Notes under the pieces: generated by a model
Seen by the model: only the letters and a program-made list of their open reading frames with translations
What the model was told of the DNA's origin: nothing
The model's database searches: none
Assembly: GCA_027382625.1 (NCBI GenBank)
Contig: JAJKFJ010020997.1
Coordinates: 43,865 to 107,864, forward strand
Length of the DNA stretch: 64,000 bases
Source of the DNA: Tetmemena sp. SeJ-2015
Lineage: Eukaryota > Ciliophora > Spirotrichea > Sporadotrichida > Oxytrichidae
Reading direction: 5' to 3'
Part shown: positions 59,975 through 64,000 of the stretch, piece by piece
Layout of the letters: each line of letters begins with the position of its first letter
Numbering within the stretch: the stretch's first letter is position 1
Translations under genes and position numbers: made by a program

Positions 59975-61454
59975 ACTTTTTCACCTTCAATTAAATTATT
60001 ATTTCTCTAAATTTATAATCATATTTTTATAATATGATTTATTTAATGTTAAAAATTCAATTGATTAAAATGCGAGAGGAGGAGTTTAACTCAAAGATTG
60101 ATTTAATTTAGAATTTAATAGAGACCTACTGTTAAGTTTTATTAAAATTATTCACAGTTGCATTATTGATCAAGTTATATTCTTAAAGTGTTTCTCTACT
60201 AATATAAGGCTCATTTGTGGCCTGTGAAATTCTCTGAGGCATATTTACAGTATAAAAATCCATCTACGTCTTTGCATTCCTCATATATTTTATAAATCTA
60301 CTTCTCTATATAGGGTTATTATAAAACTGAAATATTTATAAGAGGTTACAATTGGGTGTGGTCTACTTACCATTAGAGTGAAGTTTATTATTCTTGAAGA
60401 AAATGTAGAGACTATGAGTTTTGGGGAGAGATAGTCTCTTTCTAATCAAGTATTGAAAAAATATCTCAATTATCAAAATTAAATAGACATAAATTACAGT
60501 TCTTCATTCAAAAGATCAACAAAATAATTATAAATTGCTTTATTAGATAACATCATTCAAGAAACTTCATGCTTTATCATAGTTAAAATACTAAAAATAA
60601 AAATATATTACAAACAAATTAATAAGTTGCTTTATAAAAATAATAAATTTTGCCCTTAAGACTGATAACGAAGACTGTTCCTCGAATAAAAACTTTTTTT
60701 AATTATTTTCAATACAAGTTTAAACTATAAATCCATTCTTTTAGTTAAATAAAGTTGAGTTTTAAAATGAAATAAAATATCTATTTACTCTAAAGAATAT
60801 TTTTTAAAATAAGAAACTTGGGAAAAAATATGGTCTATTTATATTAAAATTGCTAGAATGTGAAATCTGTAGGAATAAGAAACCTAAAATAATAAGTAAG
60901 ACTTCGAACTCAATAATATTTATACATTTTATTTAAATAAAAGAATATATATTTCCCTTAATTATATAATTATTATTTTAAAAACTCTAAAAATTTTAAA
61001 ATTTTTAGGGTTTTAAAAAAGTTTTATTTGGCGGAGAAATAGAAAATAATTTTATTTAAAAAAAAATAAATGAAAAATTTAAAAATTTAAAATTTTTATA
61101 ATGTTTTAATTTATAAATTAATTTGCTTTTAATTTTAAAATTTGTTTGGGTAAAATGTTTAGTTAAAAAAATTTTTCTTTTTTTTAAATTTAAAAATTTT
61201 CATATTTTCAATATTTAGTTTTTTAATTTTTTCATTTTAAATTTTTTATTTAAAAAAACATTTAAAAACAAATTTTTTTTTAAAAATTATAAACCCCTAA
61301 AATTAAAGATAAAACTATATTTTTATATATGCTTAAATTTTACCTAAAATTTTAAAAAAAGAAAATTTTAAATTATAAAATTTAAATTTTAAAAGGGGGG
61401 TTTCTTGGGCAAAATGGCCAATTTTAATAATTATTAGGCCATTTTATTCAGCAT

Positions 61455-61535
61455 TAAATTCTAAAACATTATCCTTGTAACTTTTGTGTGGGAGCGCTCA
61501 GTCAAGAAATCTAAGCGACACAAGTTTTGACGAAG
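61455..61535 (-). repeat. Dispersed repeat, copy 2 (inverted)
   Basis: The reverse complement matches 26586-26665: ACTTGTGTCGCTTA, CTTGACTGAGC, CTCCCACAC, then AAAGTT and CAAGGAT, with TTAGAATTT at the end. Confidence 0.65.
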
Positions 61536-61994
61536 ATTTATGAAAGAGGGTGACGAAAAAATTTTTGGCATAACCCCCCTTTAATTAAGATAAAATAATA
61601 AATCAAAATTAATTTTTGAAAAAGGGATGAAAAGTTGAATTAAAAAGGTAATCCAAAATTTAATTAACAAAGGGGCAATCTCCTTTAATTTTAATTAAAA
61701 ATTTTTAAAAAAAATCTTTTTATAATTTAAATCATTATACAAAATATGTAGCATATAGTTAAAATTTAAATGAAAATCGGAATTAAATAAAAATAATAAA
61801 TAAGGAGTTTTAAAATGTTGTCCGTTAAATCTTAAGTTGGCTAGTCTAATATGGGGCTTGTTCGATAGCTTTTCAAATTATAAGTTGAGTTTTTTCTTCC
61901 ACCATTACGATAGGAGGTTACAATGAAGAGATATTGATGTTTTTAACTCCTTTCAAAGAAATTAGCCAAGTTCAGAACTTGAGACCAAGGTAAC

Positions 61995-62075
61995 TCTATC
62001 CACAGACCTCATACGAAAAATTTGCAAGGATAAAATATACTTAAAATTCAATGCTTTATCGAATGGTAATTAATT
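61995..62075 (+). repeat. Dispersed repeat, copy 3 (partial)
   Basis: ACGAAA, TTTGCAAGGAT, then TTATCGAATGGT match the 3' half of copy 1 in the same orientation; the 5' half is not conserved. Confidence 0.5.
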
Positions 62076-63109
62076 CAACCCAAAAGCTCACACTACAACT
62101 ACAACGAATTAAAAATTTATTAATTTAATCCTCTTTTTTAATAAATTCTAAATTATAATAAAGAATAAAGAATATAAAGATTCCAGAATTATTTTCTATA
62201 TTTATAACATTATTATTTTGAATATTTTAGGATAAAAATTTGGAGCAAAGATGGATAAAATATTTTAATAAACTTCTAATTTAAATATAATTTAATAATA
62301 ATGATTGGGATTTTTCCTGAATGAGACTCAAATAGTTTTTAAGATTCAACTTTTCTTCTTTCTATAAAAATTAAAACAAATAATAAATAAATATATTTTG
62401 ATTCTAGTAAAATTTATAAAATTTTTTCGAATTGAATAATAGTTTGAGCTTGGTGGCTTTCTATAAAATTTTTTAATTAAGACTTAGAAAATTTTAAAGG
62501 TTTTATATTTAATTTAAATCTTTAAAAAAAACCAAAAATTTTATTTTAAAACAAAAAAATCTCTATAGTTTGAAGTATTCTCAAGAATTCGTATTTTTGT
62601 AAAGCTCATTTAAAAAAAATTATGAAAATTAAATGAAGAATATTATAATACTTTAGTAGATAAATTCCAAAATGAATTTAAAAATTAAAATTAAATTAAA
62701 GCTTTTTTTTGGGGAAAAAGAAATCGTCTTTTTAGTTAGGATCCATTCTTAATTTATTGATTAAAATATACAGATAAAAATTTCAAACATAAAAAATAAC
62801 TAAAAAATGAAAATTAAATTCCCAAAAAAATTAAAAAATTCAATTAGATAGAAAAAAAAATAATTACAAAAAAAAAGTGAGTATGATAAGAATAAAGATA
62901 ATATAATTTAATTAAGAGTAAAAATTTAAAAATTTTAAAAAAAGTTTTTTAAAGGAAAAAAAATAAATGAGAAAAAAAAAAGGGGGGTATAAGAAGAAAT
63001 TTAAAAGAAATATATAACAAAAATAAATTTAAATTGAGTGCAACTCAACCCCCCAACATATTTAGCGAGGACACAAACAGTGCTTCTATGTCATTTGAAA
63101 GGGGAAACT

Positions 63110-63745
63110 GAAATCCGATTTGCGCACTGGGTTTTCACCGCAAAGCATTGGGTGAGGAGCAAAAAGCGGGTGCAAAAAGCATTTTTGCACTTTTTAAAGG
63201 GACCTGATCATCAAAATTTTAAAGATTTTTAAAAGGCTGTTTTTCGGTCGTGGTAAAAGGGAACTGCCCACAAAAATGGGCTTTTTGATTCCCCTTCCCC
63301 CAGAAAAACTATTTTTATTTGTAGATCACATTGAGAACGTCTCTGGTATCCAGGTGGTCAAAATCTCTGGAAAAAATTTTGTGCTTTAAAAAACTCATTT
63401 GGTGAAAACGCCACTTTTGCACATGGACTTCGAAGAGGGGTTCCGGCCCAAAAAAGCCCTTTTTTTGGGGGGACTCGACCCCCCAAAAACTTTTTTTTTT
63501 GCGAGAAAATCAAACAGGCTATTTTGGGGCATTTGAGGGGGGCTGATCCCATTTTCGCACTGGGTTTTCACCGCAGACATTTGGGGTGAGGAGCTTTGAG
63601 CGGGTGCGAAAACGCATTTTTGCACCCTTTTAAAGGGACTGTCATCAAATTTTTAATGACCTTAAAAAGGCCTTTTTTTCGGTAAAGGCAACTGCCCACA
63701 AAAATTTGGGCATTTATTCGCTCCCCCCAAAAAAGACCATTTAGT
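63110..63745 (+). repeat. Direct repeat, two diverged copies of about 200 bp
   Basis: Copy A (about 63110-63310) and copy B (about 63543-63745) share GCACTGGGTTTTCACCGCA, GGTGAGGAGC, GCGGGTGC, TTTTGCAC, TTTTAAAGGGAC and AACTGCCCACAAAAAT in the same order. No coding sense. Between them is a palindrome of G and C runs near 63463-63489. Confidence 0.7.
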
Positions 63746-64000
63746 AAGTTTTTTGGGGAAATAAAATTGAAATAATTTTTTTTGAGAACTAATTATTATT
63801 TGGTACCCCTTTTAATACTAAAAGAAGATGGTAAGGGAATTTACTCAGAAAAGTTTTCTTTAAATTTTTTTCGCCAAGCCCCTTATTTCAAGTGCGGAGT
63901 GTTTATTTCATCCTTATTTTCCCCCGAAATTTCTGGAGTGCCCCATTAAAATCTTAAATGTTCCTCTTCTTGTAAACTATTTCGAGTAGTTTTTCTACAT

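Larger units (their letters stand above)
59975..63000. other. Gene-poor, very AT-rich region
   Basis: No convincing gene on either strand in 3 kb. Long A/T runs, many short inverted AAATTT-type stretches (about 60940-61430) and poly-A tracts. A 55-codon open frame from ATG 60071 has no family signature. Two copies of a dispersed repeat lie near 61.5 and 62.0 kb. Confidence 0.65.

Noticed and set aside
60000..63000. Short AT-rich open frames as germline-limited genes
   Set aside because: No domain, no codon bias, and composition equal to the surrounding non-coding DNA.
1..64000. Most genes appear to be strings of pseudogene fragments ended by TAA/TAG
   Set aside because: The codons fall at Gln positions and in poly-Gln tracts; with TGA as sole stop the conserved domains are whole.
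1..64000. tRNA, rRNA, CRISPR arrays, bacterial-type promoters or riboswitches
   Set aside because: Nothing of the kind was seen by eye on either strand; a covariance-model scan was not possible.

Overview
This looks like germline (micronuclear) DNA of a ciliate, most likely a spirotrich/hypotrich. Three lines of evidence support this. (1) Genes read through TAA and TAG, which sit where families expect Gln and in poly-Gln tracts, and end only at TGA. (2) Several conserved genes are interrupted by AT-rich segments without GT-AG ends. Short direct repeats (pointers) bound these segments, and removing one repeat plus the segment restores the family sequence in frame, as expected for internal eliminated sequences (IESs). 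(3) At least one gene, DPH1, is scrambled: its two parts lie 5 kb apart on opposite strands and share an 11-bp pointer. Ordinary short GT-AG introns (about 30-145 nt) are also present.

Layout. 0-9.4 kb: an unrecognised fragment, a BET bromodomain protein, a gapped histidine-phosphatase fragment, then minus-strand unknown genes, a DHHC palmitoyltransferase piece and a small fragment with a propeller-like motif. 9.4-18.5 kb: two long low-complexity Gln/Asn/Ser-rich genes. 18.9-27.8 kb: NAC beta (BTF3), the C-terminal segment of DPH1, an unknown gene, a p24/emp24 cargo receptor, a CFAP119-like protein (minus), a RanBP2 zinc-finger protein, an L7Ae/RPP38-like protein, the N-terminal segment of DPH1 (minus) and RNA polymerase III subunit RPC6. 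27.8-42.8 kb: a coiled-coil gene, a TRAIP-like RING protein, a small basic protein, a large low-complexity gene, a PG-rich (SHIPPO) axonemal protein and a kinesin-13. 43.5-49 kb: one or more unknown genes with an 807-bp terminal-inverted-repeat element inside the reading frame. 49-60 kb: proteasome receptor RPN13, a class I histone deacetylase whose IES holds a complete opposite-strand gene, RRP36, an OB-fold protein, a small membrane protein, a coiled-coil protein, a LACTB2-like protein and an FKBP-TPR-cyclophilin fusion. 60-64 kb: AT-rich, no convincing gene, repeats.

Reading frames often slip by one base. In DPH1 most slips are repaired by adding one base to a homopolymer run, so many look like sequence undercalls rather than biology; some others fit tiny pointer-bounded IESs. 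Gene ends and exon maps in low-complexity genes are therefore approximate. No tRNA, rRNA, CRISPR array or telomere was recognised. The genes are housekeeping or ciliary and independently transcribed; the interest lies in how they are interrupted, nested and scrambled.
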